Part shown: positions 27,260-36,291 of the stretch, in pieces
Position numbering within the stretch: the stretch's first letter is position 1
Layout of the letters: each line of letters begins with the position of its first letter
From: Rugamonas sp.
Lineage (GTDB): Bacteria > Pseudomonadota > Gammaproteobacteria > Burkholderiales > Burkholderiaceae_D
DNA length: 64,000 nucleotides
NCBI RefSeq assembly: GCF_025354735.1
Contig: NZ_JANXMI010000134.1
Span: 1 to 64,000 of the forward strand
Direction: 5' to 3'
Program-made: the position numbers and the translations under genes
Notes under the pieces: model-generated
Told to the model about the DNA's origin: nothing
Seen by the model: only the letters and a program-made list of their open reading frames with translations
The model's database searches: none

Positions 27260-29011
27260 GTGCGATTTTCTGACATCGGCATTAGCCGCAAACTCTATCT
27301 CGGCTTCGGCTCGGTAGTCATTATCCTCGCGGTACTGCTGGCGACGGCCTACACCAACTTTTCGCGGCTGGCGCAGGCCAACGGCTGGAACAACCACACC
27401 CACGAAGTGATGGCGGAAACCAAGACCATCCTGGAAAGCCTGCTCAATATGGAAACCGGCGAGCGCGGCTACGCGCTCACCGGCGAAGAAGCCTCGCAGG
27501 GACCGCTCACCGCCGGCCGGGCCGATTTCACCACGCACCTGGAACAGGCGCGCAAGCTGACGTCGGACAATCCGGCCCAACAAGATCGTCTGCAACGCTT
27601 GCAGCAGGCCGAGCAGAACTGGTACGGCCAGGCGGTCGAGCCGGCGCTGGCGCTGCGGCACAAGGCCAACGACGGCGCCTCCATCGACCCGCTGCTGGTC
27701 TTCGAGCGCGAAGGCCACGGTCGCGCGGGCATGGACGCCATGCGCGTCATGCTCAAGGAAATCGGCGGCGCCGAGGAAGGGCTGCTGGTGCAGCGCGCCG
27801 CCGACGCCATCTCGCTGCAAAACCTCACCGCCAACACGCTGATCTTCGGCGGCCTGCTGACCATCGCGCTGGCCGGCGTGCTGGCGTGGATACTGAGCCG
27901 CAGCATCGTGCTGCCGCTGGAACACGCGGTCCGCATCGCGCGCACCGTCGCCTCGGGTGACCTGACCAGCGACATCCAGTCCGACTCGCGCGACGAGACC
28001 GGCCAGATGTTGCAGGCGCTGGGCGAGATGAACCGCAGTTTGGTCGACATCGTCGGCGAAGTGCGGCGCGGCACGGACACCATCGCCACCGCCACCAGCG
28101 AAATCGCGCGCGGCAACCAGGACTTGTCTTCGCGCACCGAGCAGCAAGCCAGTTCGCTGGAGGAGACGGCGTCGTCGATGGAGCAGCTCACCGGCACCGT
28201 CAAGCAAAACGCCGACAATGCGCGCCAGGCCAACAAGCTGGCGGCGTCGGCCTCGGAAGTGGCGGTCAAGGGCGGCGACGTGGTGGCGCAGGTGGTGCAG
28301 ACCATGAGCTCGATCAGCGACTCGTCCAAGAATATCGTCGACATCATCGGCGTGATCGACGGCATCGCCTTCCAGACCAATATCCTGGCGCTGAACGCGG
28401 CGGTGGAAGCGGCGCGCGCGGGCGAGCAGGGCCGCGGCTTCGCCGTCGTCGCCACCGAGGTGCGCAATTTGGCGCAGCGCTCGGCGGCGGCCGCCAGGGA
28501 AATCAAGACCTTGATCGGCAGTTCGGTGGAAAAGGTGGAAGCGGGCAGCAAGCTGGTCGAGCAGGCCGGCGACACGATGACGGAAATCGTCGACAGCGTC
28601 CGCCGCGTCACCGACATCATGCAAGAAATCGCATCGGCCAGCGAGGAGCAGATCGCCGGTATCGAGCAGATCAACCAGGCCATCAGCCAGATGGACAATG
28701 TGACCCAGCAAAATGCCGCGCTGGTCGAGCAGGCGGCCGCCGCCGCCGAAGCCTTGCAGGATCAGGCGGTCAACCAGGCGCGGGTGGTCGGCGTGTTCAA
28801 GCTCGATGGCCGCGATACCCACGACAAGCCGCCCGCCGCGCGGCCGCTGCTCAAGCCCGTGCCCAAGGCGGCGCCGGCGCTCCAGCGTCCGGCGTCCAAG
28901 CCGGCCCGGCCCGCGCCCGCGCCCGCGCCGGCCAAGCGCGCGCTGCAGCGCAAGGTCGTCAGCGCGAAGGCGGCGGTCAAGGCCGAGGCGGATGGTTGGG
29001 AAGAATTCTAG
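27260..29011 (+). CDS. CHASE3-domain methyl-accepting chemotaxis protein
   Basis: 583 residues, GTG start with GGGAGGA upstream. TM1 (about 12-32), a CHASE3-type helical periplasmic sensor (about 35-185; [12 protein letters not shown]), TM2 (192-212), HAMP and the MCP signalling domain with tip [36 protein letters not shown] Pro/Ala/Lys-rich flexible tail ends in GWEEF, matching the WxxxF-like CheR/CheB tether, so the receptor is likely a high-abundance type that recruits adaptation enzymes. The ligand is unknown. Confidence 0.92.
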   Translation: MRFSDIGISRKLYLGFGSVVIILAVLLATAYTNFSRLAQANGWNNHTHEVMAETKTILESLLNMETGERGYALTGEEASQGPLTAGRADFTTHLEQARKLTSDNPAQQDRLQRLQQAEQNWYGQAVEPALALRHKANDGASIDPLLVFEREGHGRAGMDAMRVMLKEIGGAEEGLLVQRAADAISLQNLTANTLIFGGLLTIALAGVLAWILSRSIVLPLEHAVRIARTVASGDLTSDIQSDSRDETGQMLQALGEMNRSLVDIVGEVRRGTDTIATATSEIARGNQDLSSRTEQQASSLEETASSMEQLTGTVKQNADNARQANKLAASASEVAVKGGDVVAQVVQTMSSISDSSKNIVDIIGVIDGIAFQTNILALNAAVEAARAGEQGRGFAVVATEVRNLAQRSAAAAREIKTLIGSSVEKVEAGSKLVEQAGDTMTEIVDSVRRVTDIMQEIASASEEQIAGIEQINQAISQMDNVTQQNAALVEQAAAAAEALQDQAVNQARVVGVFKLDGRDTHDKPPAARPLLKPVPKAAPALQRPASKPARPAPAPAPAKRALQRKVVSAKAAVKAEADGWEEF

Positions 29012-29412
29012 ATGGCATGTATTCTCGCCAAATATCATCGTAAATGAGCCAAGGGCAAGAATCGATACTGTCGGGCCAGGCGGCTTTTTCGCCGGCTACA
29101 GATCCTGGGTCCCGCTCCCGACCAACTCGACGCCACGATGGCAATTGTCGCCAGCATCCTTTAATTGACGGCTGCCGACCTGGAACTGTCAAGTGTCGAA
29201 CAACTGGGCGCGCAGGCGGGCGCGATCTTTGGACGCATCGCCAACGTCGACGGCGACACCACCGACATATTTTCCCCGTTCCTACGGTGTGCCTGGCACG
29301 AACGCCAGTTGCTGGTCGACCTGCCGGCGGTGTGAGAGGCGTGGATGGGGGCGCGCCCGGCGTTCCTGCTGCGCCGGTCCCCAGGGGCGCCACCGCCAAG
29401 CCCCGGGCCGCG
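29012..29412 (+). other. 400-bp gap with a possible coding remnant
   Basis: No complete gene is supported. A plus-strand frame from about 29166 to 29335 reads ADLELSSVEQLGAQAGAIFGRIANV then WHERQLLVDLPAV and a stop, with GC-rich third positions typical of this genome. It could be the tail of a decayed gene or a small ORF with a TTG start and no clear ribosome-binding site. The region separates core-like genes from the accessory island. Confidence 0.3.
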
Positions 29413-29886
29413 CTAGACACGATGGTCGTAGACGAATTGCCGAACGCGCTCGGACGTGATTAAGGCCGCGTCGGGATGGGCCGGATTGATCAACACATTG
29501 TCTTCCTCGTTGATGATCACCGACGGCACCACCAGCAGTGCTGAAGCACCTCCCGCCAACCAGGCCGAGCCAATCGAACGAGAGATCATGCCTTCGGGAA
29601 CTACATTCCAGCCGACCGGCAAAGGACGGGGCGTAACCACGCGCGCCGCCCACACCGCGTCCAGCACGTCGATGCGCACCGGGATACGGTTCCACGGCAG
29701 CATCATCCCTTTTGCGAAGTGGGCGCGGGTTTCCCAGGCCGCCAGCGAAATCGATGTAGCAGCGTAGGTCACATGCTCGCCGGCGTGGTTCCATCGCGAC
29801 CCGCCGCTGGCGGCTCCCTTGCCGGCCATGTCTTCCGCTGTATAGCTGGTGGTGTCCGAGGCGATGCGCCACAGGCTGACCGTCAT
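29413..29886 (-). CDS. RES-domain toxin (NAD+-degrading)
   Basis: 157 residues matching the RES domain: LWRIASD near the N-terminus, GSRWNHAGEHVTYAATSISLAAWETRAH (conserved Arg, Tyr, Ser and Glu) and a C-terminal NPAHPDAALITSERVRQFVYD. In the family (MbcT, ParT, RES-Xre pairs) these enzymes degrade or transfer NAD+ and arrest growth. Its start overlaps the antitoxin stop as ATGA, the standard antitoxin-first arrangement. Length is normal, so it appears intact. Confidence 0.88.
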   Translation of the reverse strand: MTVSLWRIASDTTSYTAEDMAGKGAASGGSRWNHAGEHVTYAATSISLAAWETRAHFAKGMMLPWNRIPVRIDVLDAVWAARVVTPRPLPVGWNVVPEGMISRSIGSAWLAGGASALLVVPSVIINEEDNVLINPAHPDAALITSERVRQFVYDHRV

Positions 29887-30506
29887 GCTGCCAGCCCGCC
29901 GCGCATACGCTCCAGTACTTGCTCAACCGCGCGCTGCCCTTCGGGATTGCGTAACATGTCGGCCGGCGTCTTGTTCCCCAGTTCAGGCAGCTTTTCATGG
30001 ACCCAGCGCGCAAACCAAGCTTCCAGGTCAAAGGTTTTCATCTGCTCCGGGTCGCCGCTCTCGTCCAGCATCCTGCTCAAGGTGGCCAGCAGGCGCAAGT
30101 AGGCCATGATGCGATGCCCAGCAACGTCAGGCAGCGGCCTGTTGGCGGCTTCGTTGCGCACAAAGGTAGTCTGCGACACACCAGCCAGGCCCATGATCAC
30201 GGAAGCCGGTTCGCCGGTGGCCTTGGCAATCATCTTGACGACGTCGGTTGGCACCCCGGCTTCCACAGCGTCATACAGCTGAACGCCTGGCGCCTCGCGC
30301 ACCCGCTCCACCAGCGCCCTGAGCTGGAGCAGCGAGGTTTTCCCGACACTGCCGGCCTGCCCCATTTGTTTGGCCCACAGAAAATGTATCTTGCTTGCAG
30401 CGGGTTGCGTACGCTCCGCTACGCCCTTGACTGCCAGTTTCCCCGCTGCCCGCCGGCTCCGGTGCGGCACCTTCATTTCACTCGTTGCGGCCATGCTGGC
30501 ACCCAT
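29883..30506 (-). CDS. Xre/MbcA-ParS family antitoxin (DUF2384)
   Basis: 207 residues. The N-terminal ~60 residues are basic and low in predicted structure. A Xre-like HTH (about 85-135: DVVKMIAKATGEPASVIMGLAGVSQTTFVRN) and the C-terminal toxin-binding DUF2384 region (LATLSRMLDESGD, WFARWVHEKLPELGNKTPADMLRNPEGQRAVEQVL) follow. It should neutralise the RES toxin and repress the operon. A start at 30494 is also possible. The N-terminal extension is longer than typical Xre antitoxins. Confidence 0.85.
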   Translation of the reverse strand: MGASMAATSEMKVPHRSRRAAGKLAVKGVAERTQPAASKIHFLWAKQMGQAGSVGKTSLLQLRALVERVREAPGVQLYDAVEAGVPTDVVKMIAKATGEPASVIMGLAGVSQTTFVRNEAANRPLPDVAGHRIMAYLRLLATLSRMLDESGDPEQMKTFDLEAWFARWVHEKLPELGNKTPADMLRNPEGQRAVEQVLERMRGGLAA

Positions 30507-30920
30507 TTGGTTAAATTGTGACAGTCAAATGGTAATCCATAAAACAGCAAGGCTCAATACGTAATTTCGGGGCCGCCTCCTGCTGGGCATCAGTGGGTCA
30601 AGGGTTACCATTAGTGCATCGCCTGCTTTCTTTGATTTCTGCCGAAGTTGATGAGAGCAAATAAAGTTGGTCGGGATGACGGAGGTTAAGTACTTGATTT
30701 CATTGGCCCTAGCACACATGGCAAAGTTGGTCGGAACCTGCAAGTTAGTAGGATTCGCGATGCAACTTGGAAATATAGTTGGTCGAAGGCGGGTGATGCA
30801 CACGTTTGCCCAAGCATTAGGTCTGCTGGCTCAGACTTGATCTGACACGAACTTTCAGATGACTTAGAGTTTAAGAGACGCCTACCGGCCGGCTACAGCC
30901 ATTGGTAATCCAGGCCGGCT
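30507..30920. repeat. Intergenic region with three iterated AGTTGGTCG motifs
   Basis: This 414-bp gap carries AGTTGGTCG three times on the plus strand: cores at 30666, 30726 and 30778, spaced 60 and 52 bp, two of them as AAGTTGGTCGG. No ORF here looks genuine. Related sequences occur downstream of the tniQ genes (44672 and 44732-44747). Iterated short motifs are what transposase-binding sites at Tn7-like ends look like, but terminal sequences and a target duplication were not found, so the role is open. Confidence 0.5.
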
Positions 30921-31112
30921 TCACTCTTTTGGCGCGGCGACTCCGCTGTCCAGCATCGCTAGACGTTCCCAATCTGGCGAACCGAATTCCCTGCCAACAG
31001 GCGCAATGTCCAGCCACGCTTGCTCTTCCGGGGTGCGTTTTAGGTCATATGAGCGTTGCAAACGTCCCTGTGATTGCTTGGTGCGCCGGCGCTTGATCGT
31101 TCTAGCCTTCAT
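30921..31112 (-). CDS. Small basic hypothetical protein
   Basis: 63 residues. The N-terminus is strongly basic (MKARTIKRRRTKQ); the remainder, PEEQAWLDIAPVGREFGSPDWERL, reads like a compact conserved small protein. The ATG is preceded by GGACAGG. I do not recognise the family; it may be a small DNA- or RNA-binding protein or an antitoxin without partner. No close neighbour in the same direction. Confidence 0.4.
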   Translation of the reverse strand: MKARTIKRRRTKQSQGRLQRSYDLKRTPEEQAWLDIAPVGREFGSPDWERLAMLDSGVAAPKE

Positions 31113-31458
31113 CCTGTCCGCCTTATCTATAAATTGCGATCTTTAGCGTCAGCAACGCGTTGCCTATGTGTTGGAGTCGTGTTACGTCCGAATATAACCT
31201 TGAAGAGAAGAATATACGACGCAGCTGCCGACGTCAGCGAGGGCTATTTCGACTCGCTGTCCAGTCCCAGCATACGTCCCGGGAATCCGGCCACGTCTAA
31301 CTAGCGCGTGTCGCCGACCGGCAATCACTGCGGTGAGGAGCATGTTTGAAGCGCGCACCAAGTAGGCCTAGCTCGTCATTGGTCATCCCGGTGCACGGGA
31401 CGCGACCAGCGCAAGCATAGCTCAGGAGTTTGAGCATTTGCTTCAAAACATCGATCCG
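31113..31458. other. 345-bp gap, no supported gene
   Basis: Mixed GC content with short frames only. It may contain remnants of coding sequence in GC-rich patches around 31220-31300, but none is long enough to name. No terminator or repeat stood out. Confidence 0.3.
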
Positions 31459-31923
31459 TCATCTTACTGCCGCATTAAATAATTTGGCGAACTCATCCGA
31501 GAAAATTATGCTAAGTGAAGCGCGCAGGCGCTCGGCATTCTCGTGGCCGTATACCGTCTCGAACCGGTCCTGTGCGTGCTGCCAGAGTTTATTCGACTCT
31601 GCAAGTTTCGCCTGGCCAGCGGCGGTAAGCCTGATGCGTCGGGACCTTCCGTCCGACTCGTTTTTTGTTTGCTCAACATAACCATCTCGCTCCAGCGGTT
31701 TCATGTTGTGGGCCAGGGCCGAACGGTCCAGAGTCATCGTGTGCGCCAAATCCGACATAGTAGGACTGCCAGCCCTGTCTATACTCGACAAAATGGAGCA
31801 CTGGGACATCTTCAGCCCGCAAGGCGCCAAAATGGTGTCATACAGTTGCGTCACTCTTCGGGTTGCTTTCCTGAGCGTCGCGCCGTTACAGAGAAGTGGG
31901 TCGTTGATTGTATTGCTGCGCAT
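31459..31923 (-). CDS. MarR family transcriptional regulator (single domain)
   Basis: 154 residues from the ATG at 31923; the track start (TTG at 31986) lies within the shared promoter region, though the in-frame ATG at 31980 is possible. One MarR winged-helix domain: LRKATRRVTQLYDTILAPCGLKMSQCSILSSI, LAHTMTLDRSALAHNMKPLERDGYV, and the wing ESDGRSRRIRLTAAG. It is divergent from the tandem-domain MarR gene and clearly paralogous to each of its halves, sharing ATRRxxQLYD and LDRSAL. It probably binds the operators in the intergenic region. Confidence 0.85.
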   Translation of the reverse strand: MRSNTINDPLLCNGATLRKATRRVTQLYDTILAPCGLKMSQCSILSSIDRAGSPTMSDLAHTMTLDRSALAHNMKPLERDGYVEQTKNESDGRSRRIRLTAAGQAKLAESNKLWQHAQDRFETVYGHENAERLRASLSIIFSDEFAKLFNAAVR

Positions 31924-31963
31924 GTTGGAAATATAGACGGGGTTGAGAGGAGCAGAATGTCGG

Positions 31964-32021
31964 TTGACAGATATGGGCATATGCAACTATATTCGGAATT
32001 GATGGTATATGCCATCAATTC
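31964..32021 (+). promoter_or_regulatory. Promoter and operators of the tandem MarR gene
   Basis: TTGACA (31964-31969) and TATATT (31988-31993) form a promoter with an 18-bp spacer; GGGCATATGC (31975-31984) lies in the spacer. Just downstream is a 10-bp inverted repeat, GAATTGATGG-N6-CCATCAATTC (31996-32021), with near-perfect symmetry through the centre. The track ATG at 32009 falls inside this palindrome, arguing for a later start. The same 10-mer sits in the promoters at 36.3 kb. Confidence 0.7.
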
Positions 32022-32038
32022 GATCAGGGGTATCAGCA

Positions 32039-33007
32039 TTGCAAAAAGAAACAAATTCGACTCCGCAGGCTGAAGACGGCGATTTAGCCTTCGTCGAACA
32101 AAATCGATGCACCAACGGCGCTTTGCGTCGGGCCACACGTCGTCTATCGCAACTCTACGACGGTCTGTTGGCGCCTAGCGGCCTGCGAAACACGCAACGC
32201 GCCATTTTGGTGACCATTGCACGTTACGGTAGTGCGACCTTAAGTCAGCTCGCCGAATCCCTCGTGCTGGATCGATCCGCCCTTGGCATTAGCATCAGGC
32301 CCTTGGAAAGAGAAGGTTTCGTCGTCGTTGGAATCGACCCGAGCGACAGGCGCAATCGAATCGCCAAGCTGACTCCCGCAGGCGAGCACATAATTGAGAA
32401 TACCGCTCAATTGTGGACTGTCGCGCAAGCGCGTTTCGAAAACAAATTTGGTGCCAATAGAGCGAAGGAGCTGCGGAAAACACTTGCGTTCATCGCTGCC
32501 CAAGACTACGACGGCGCGGCTGCGGTTCGGCAACTGGAGGCTGGAGATCCTTTGCTTGAATTTAACCGATGCAACAACACCGCCTTACGGAAGGCCACCC
32601 GTCGCGTATCCCAGCTGTACGATTCCGTGTTGGCGCCGACTGGTTTGCGCTCCACGCAACGCTCACTGTTGCGCAGCATTGCCCGCTCCGAAAGCCAGAC
32701 CATGGGGCAGCTAGCCACCTCCCTGGTGCTTGATCGGTCCGCGCTGGGACATAATCTCAGGCCGCTAGAAAGGGAGGGGCTCATCGTCCTGGAAATCGAC
32801 CCTACCGATAAACGTAGTCGGTTGGCAAAGATCACCAAAAAGGGGGAGGGCAAACTCCGTGAAACTGCCGTCTTGTGGCAGGTGGCGCAACAGCGTTTTG
32901 AAAACAAATACGGCGCGGCCAATGCGCAATCGCTTCGAGAAGTGCTTGCTGCCATCGCCGCGGAAGAATTCGACAGCGAACTCAAAGCGGATGCGCATTC
33001 CATCTGA
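32039..33007 (+). CDS. Tandem-domain (fused) MarR family regulator
   Basis: About 322 residues from the in-frame TTG at 32039, preceded by AGGGG; the track ATG at 32009 overlaps the operator palindrome. Two complete MarR domains in tandem: first half NRCTNGALRRATRRLSQLYDGLLAPSGL, second half NRCNNTALRKATRRVSQLYDSVLAPTGL, each with its own LVLDRSALG recognition region, wing (DPSDRRNR; DPTDKRSR) and C-terminal RFENK helix. MarR proteins normally dimerise; this one could form an intramolecular pseudo-dimer or bind two operators. It arose by internal duplication and is paralogous to the divergent single-domain gene. Likely controls the hydrolase/AKR cluster. Confidence 0.85.
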   Translation: MQKETNSTPQAEDGDLAFVEQNRCTNGALRRATRRLSQLYDGLLAPSGLRNTQRAILVTIARYGSATLSQLAESLVLDRSALGISIRPLEREGFVVVGIDPSDRRNRIAKLTPAGEHIIENTAQLWTVAQARFENKFGANRAKELRKTLAFIAAQDYDGAAAVRQLEAGDPLLEFNRCNNTALRKATRRVSQLYDSVLAPTGLRSTQRSLLRSIARSESQTMGQLATSLVLDRSALGHNLRPLEREGLIVLEIDPTDKRSRLAKITKKGEGKLRETAVLWQVAQQRFENKYGAANAQSLREVLAAIAAEEFDSELKADAHSI

Positions 33008-33026
33008 GCGTGCGTTCCATTTTTAG

Positions 33027-34148
33027 TCAGGCCGGATCGATAGAGCACAGGAACTTCAGAAGCTGCTCGTTGACCACATCCGGCGCCTCGTGCTGTACCC
33101 AGTGGCCTATGTCATCGAGCTCGATTCCGCCTACAAGACCGGGAAGGCCGGCGCGCATCTGGTCCAGGCTCAGTGGATAGAGTTCTCTCATTCCGTCTGC
33201 CTTGCCCCAGATGAAAAACGAAGGCTGAGTGATCTTCGCTCCCTTGAAGGCCGCCGACAGATAAAAATACGGTTCCGCGGCGCGGTAGTAATTTAACCCG
33301 CCATGAAAACCGGTGCGCTGGAATTCGGCGATGTTATGGCGAACGTAGTCTGCTGCCACCCACGAGGGCAATGCCCCGGGGGCCGGACGATGCAGGCTGC
33401 GCGCAGGGTCCATAGGACTCCACTGCCGGCCGACGGGGGCTGAACCCGATGCCCAATACAGCATGCCTGGAATCGTAACGGCGGCATCGGCCCAGATCTG
33501 ATCGGCGTCGGGCCGTATCTGTTCGAACATATAAAAATCGTTTTGATGGCCTGTCTTGCGCATTTTTTCGAAAACGCTAGTATCGCCGCGCGGGACGTAG
33601 GGCACGCTCAGGCAGAACACCGCCTTAAATCGGTCGGGACGCATCATCGCAGCGTTCCATGCGTGCGTTGCGCCCCAGTCATGGCCCACGAGGACTGCGC
33701 TGGAAATCTTCAGCGCGTCGAGCAGGCCGACCAGGTCGCCAGCCGTTTGCAGCGGCGTATACAAGCTGGGATCGGCGGGCGCCGAGCTGCGTCCATAGCC
33801 GCGCATGTCCGGGGCAATAGCCCGGTACCCGGCTGCGGCGATGGCCTTCATCTGCCGGCGCCAGGTATAAGCGGTATCCGGAAAGCCGTGGCAGAAGAGA
33901 ACGGCAGGGCCGTTGCCCAGCTCGGTGACGTGCAGGGAAATGCCGTTGGTGGCGACGTCGTATTCTTTGAAACCTTCGCCGTCGCCGGCAGCGTCCGCGC
34001 TGGCCATCTGGCCCAACATAAGGCTTGCGCCAACGGCGGCGCCGCTGGCCAGGAAGGCGCGGCGGGAAACAGCCGGCGGCAGAATGCGCTCCTCGCTCGA
34101 AGTTTCATGGTCCGGTTTGAGTTCAGGATTTTTTGCGTCGATGTTCAT
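33027..34148 (-). CDS. Tat-exported epoxide-hydrolase-like alpha/beta hydrolase
   Basis: 373 residues from the ATG at 34148 (GAGGTG upstream); the track GTG is nine bases earlier. A twin-arginine leader (SRRAFLASGAAVGASLML) precedes an epoxide-hydrolase/haloalkane-dehalogenase-type fold: CHGFPDTAYTWR (oxyanion), DMRGYGRSSAP, nucleophile elbow GHDWGATH with Asp as nucleophile, and late His in DIGHWVQHE. The Asp nucleophile fits epoxide hydrolase or dehalogenase chemistry rather than esterase. Third gene of a minus-strand group with the second Tat hydrolase and the AKR. Confidence 0.85.
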   Translation of the reverse strand: MNIDAKNPELKPDHETSSEERILPPAVSRRAFLASGAAVGASLMLGQMASADAAGDGEGFKEYDVATNGISLHVTELGNGPAVLFCHGFPDTAYTWRRQMKAIAAAGYRAIAPDMRGYGRSSAPADPSLYTPLQTAGDLVGLLDALKISSAVLVGHDWGATHAWNAAMMRPDRFKAVFCLSVPYVPRGDTSVFEKMRKTGHQNDFYMFEQIRPDADQIWADAAVTIPGMLYWASGSAPVGRQWSPMDPARSLHRPAPGALPSWVAADYVRHNIAEFQRTGFHGGLNYYRAAEPYFYLSAAFKGAKITQPSFFIWGKADGMRELYPLSLDQMRAGLPGLVGGIELDDIGHWVQHEAPDVVNEQLLKFLCSIDPA

Positions 34149-34166
34149 GATATTCACCTCTTCCTT

Positions 34167-35342
34167 TTAAGCTGACAGCCCTTTGGTTTGAAGCCATGAA
34201 CGCATGGCTTCGATGAGTTCTTGCTTGCGTTCGAGCGGCAACCAGTGGCCGGATGGAAGGCTAGTCACGGAAAGATCCGGGCAGGAGCGGCGCATAGGGT
34301 CTCCGAGGCTGCTGCGTGTGATGTCGCAGATACCGTCAAAGTCGCCGTTGACGAACAATACCGGCTGGCGCAGGCGGCCTTCATCCGGCGCGGCCTGCGC
34401 GTAGGCGATATTCGCGTCATCATTCAGATACCATGCATTGGCCGGACGGAAGCCAGTGACGCGGAAGGCATCCACAAGCGCGTCGAAGTCGGCGGCCGGC
34501 CATAGGGTCGGATCGGGCGGCATGGCCGGCGCGCGATGCGCAGAACCGAACCAGCCGCCATTGCGGCCAACCAGCGCGGAACGGTAAGCTTTGTTCACCG
34601 ACGCCGCATCGCCGCGTCGGTAGATCACCGAAAGGCTGGCCGGGATGTCAGCGTTGAAGTCGCTGACCGTCTGGTCGAAATTGGTCAGGTAGAAACGGTA
34701 ATAGTTCCATTGGCCGTCGGGATATTGGTCGGCGGGATAAAGTGTGCGGTCGACTAGCGGCAACAGGTTCGGTAGCGCGAAGCCTAGCGGTGCATATGGA
34801 ACCGACACCAACACCACACCGCGGCTACGCTGCGGGTGGTGAGCGGCCAGCGCCGCCGCCACCGGACTTCCCAAGTCGTGGCCGACCCATACCGCCGGAC
34901 GCGCGCCGAGCTGGTCGTGCAGCGCCACCATGTCGTCGACGATCTCGCTCACGGCATAGGCGCTGGCATCAGCCGGCACCGACGAGCCGCCGTAGCCGCG
35001 CATGTCCGGCGCGACGCAACGCCAACCCTCGGATGCGAATGCGTCGATCTGCGCGCGCCACATCAAGCCGCTCTGGGGCCAACCGTGAAGGAAGATCATC
35101 AAGGGGCCGTCTGCAGGCCCGGCTTCCCAGTAGCGCGTAGTGTGACGGGGCGATTGAAAGATGTGCGACGTTAATGTCGCCGAGGCCGCAGCGCCGAGGC
35201 CTGCGTCTTTCGCCTCAGCGACCTGGCCCAGCAACAGGCTGGCGCCGATGGCCGCCCCGCCTGCCAAGAAACCGCGACGGGAGATGACTGAACCCATCGC
35301 GGGGGCTGCACTCAATTCTGCAGGATTTTGCTTGATGCTCAT
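34167..35342 (-). CDS. Tat-exported alpha/beta hydrolase (epoxide-hydrolase-like)
   Basis: 391 residues from the ATG at 35342 (AGAGGTGG upstream); the track extension to 35708 runs antisense-like through the AKR gene. Tat leader SRRGFLAGGAAIGASLLL, then LHGWPQSGLMWR, DMRGYGGSSVP, nucleophile elbow GHDLGSPV and late SGHWLPLERK. It is a paralogue of the downstream hydrolase, with similar leader and motifs. Probably co-transcribed with it (18-bp gap) and with the AKR upstream, under the GGGCATATGC promoter. Confidence 0.85.
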   Translation of the reverse strand: MSIKQNPAELSAAPAMGSVISRRGFLAGGAAIGASLLLGQVAEAKDAGLGAAASATLTSHIFQSPRHTTRYWEAGPADGPLMIFLHGWPQSGLMWRAQIDAFASEGWRCVAPDMRGYGGSSVPADASAYAVSEIVDDMVALHDQLGARPAVWVGHDLGSPVAAALAAHHPQRSRGVVLVSVPYAPLGFALPNLLPLVDRTLYPADQYPDGQWNYYRFYLTNFDQTVSDFNADIPASLSVIYRRGDAASVNKAYRSALVGRNGGWFGSAHRAPAMPPDPTLWPAADFDALVDAFRVTGFRPANAWYLNDDANIAYAQAAPDEGRLRQPVLFVNGDFDGICDITRSSLGDPMRRSCPDLSVTSLPSGHWLPLERKQELIEAMRSWLQTKGLSA

Positions 35343-35368
35343 GATGACCACCTCTGACTTTTTCGGGT

Positions 35369-36277
35369 TTAAGTTTGTGGAGCCGTGATGGCGAAGGACT
35401 GGACGGTCACCAGTTGCGGGTCCGGACCGCCGCGCCTGCCGGTATCGAGGGCGTCGATCGCCAGGACTTCGCCCGGCGTCAGCGCGAAGTCGAAGATGTC
35501 GATGTTCTCGGCAATGCGCGCCGGCCGCACCGATTTCGGAATCGGCGAAGTGCCCAGCTCGATCTGCCAGCGCAAGATAATCTGGGCTGGCGTCTTCCGG
35601 TACTTTTTCGCCAGCAGCGCCACGGTCGGATGCGAGAGCGGGTCCTGCACTTCCTTCGACGCCTTGGCCTTTTCGCCGTAGCGTTTGATACCGCCGATAG
35701 GCGACCATGCCTGAGTGATGATGCCGTGGCTGTCGTCGGCTTCGCGCAGCGCGCGCTGGTTAAAGAATGGGTGCAGTTCCACTTGGTTCACTGCGGGAAT
35801 ATGTCCGGTTCGCTGGATCAGCTTGTCGAGATCGCTGGCGTCGAAGTTGCACACGCCGATAGCCCGAACCCGGCCGTCCGCGAGCAATTTGATGGCCGCC
35901 TGGTAGGCTGCGACGGTCGCGTCGAAAGCCGATGGCACAGGCCAATGAATCAGGTACAGATCGAGAAAATCCAGGCCGAGCTTGCGCAGACTGAGCTCGA
36001 ACGCGCGCGGAGTTTGCTCAGGACCGTAGTCGCTCATCCAGACCTTGGTCGTTACAAATACCTCGTCGCGGGCTATGCCGGCGGCACGGATGCCTTCCCC
36101 GACCTGCTGCTCATTCATGTACGCGGCAGCCGTGTCGATGAGCCGGTATCCCGCCGCTATCGCCGAACTGACTGCGGCGACAGTTTCCTCGGGTTCGCTG
36201 TGGAACACGCCCAGACCCACCGCAGGCATGTCGATTCCGTTATTTAATTTATACTTGGGACCTAAAGGGCTTGCCAT
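35369..36277 (-). CDS. Aldo/keto reductase
   Basis: 302 residues from the ATG at 36277 (AAAGGA upstream). AKR signatures: GYRLIDTAAAYMNE with catalytic Asp and Tyr, FVTTKVW with Lys, DLYLIHWPVP with His, VNQVELHPFF, and the cofactor loop IPKSVRPARI for NADPH. It resembles the 2,5-diketo-gluconate reductase/YvgN group, which detoxify aldehydes and ketoaldehydes. First gene of the minus-strand operon with two exported hydrolases; its promoter carries two copies of the GGGCATATGC operator. Confidence 0.9.
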   Translation of the reverse strand: MASPLGPKYKLNNGIDMPAVGLGVFHSEPEETVAAVSSAIAAGYRLIDTAAAYMNEQQVGEGIRAAGIARDEVFVTTKVWMSDYGPEQTPRAFELSLRKLGLDFLDLYLIHWPVPSAFDATVAAYQAAIKLLADGRVRAIGVCNFDASDLDKLIQRTGHIPAVNQVELHPFFNQRALREADDSHGIITQAWSPIGGIKRYGEKAKASKEVQDPLSHPTVALLAKKYRKTPAQIILRWQIELGTSPIPKSVRPARIAENIDIFDFALTPGEVLAIDALDTGRRGGPDPQLVTVQSFAITAPQT

Positions 36278-36291
36278 ATCTACGTCCTTTC

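Noticed and set aside
27182-29038. 618-residue minus-strand ORF
   Set aside because: Shadow of the CHASE3 chemoreceptor; low-complexity Gly/Arg/His composition.
30660-30790. CRISPR-like array
   Set aside because: Repeats are only about 9-11 bp, three copies, with unequal spacing and no cas genes; better explained as protein-binding sites.
35343-35708. N-terminal extension of the Tat hydrolase (513-residue ORF)
   Set aside because: It runs antisense-like through the aldo/keto reductase gene; the ATG at 35342 has a good ribosome-binding site and begins just before the Tat leader.
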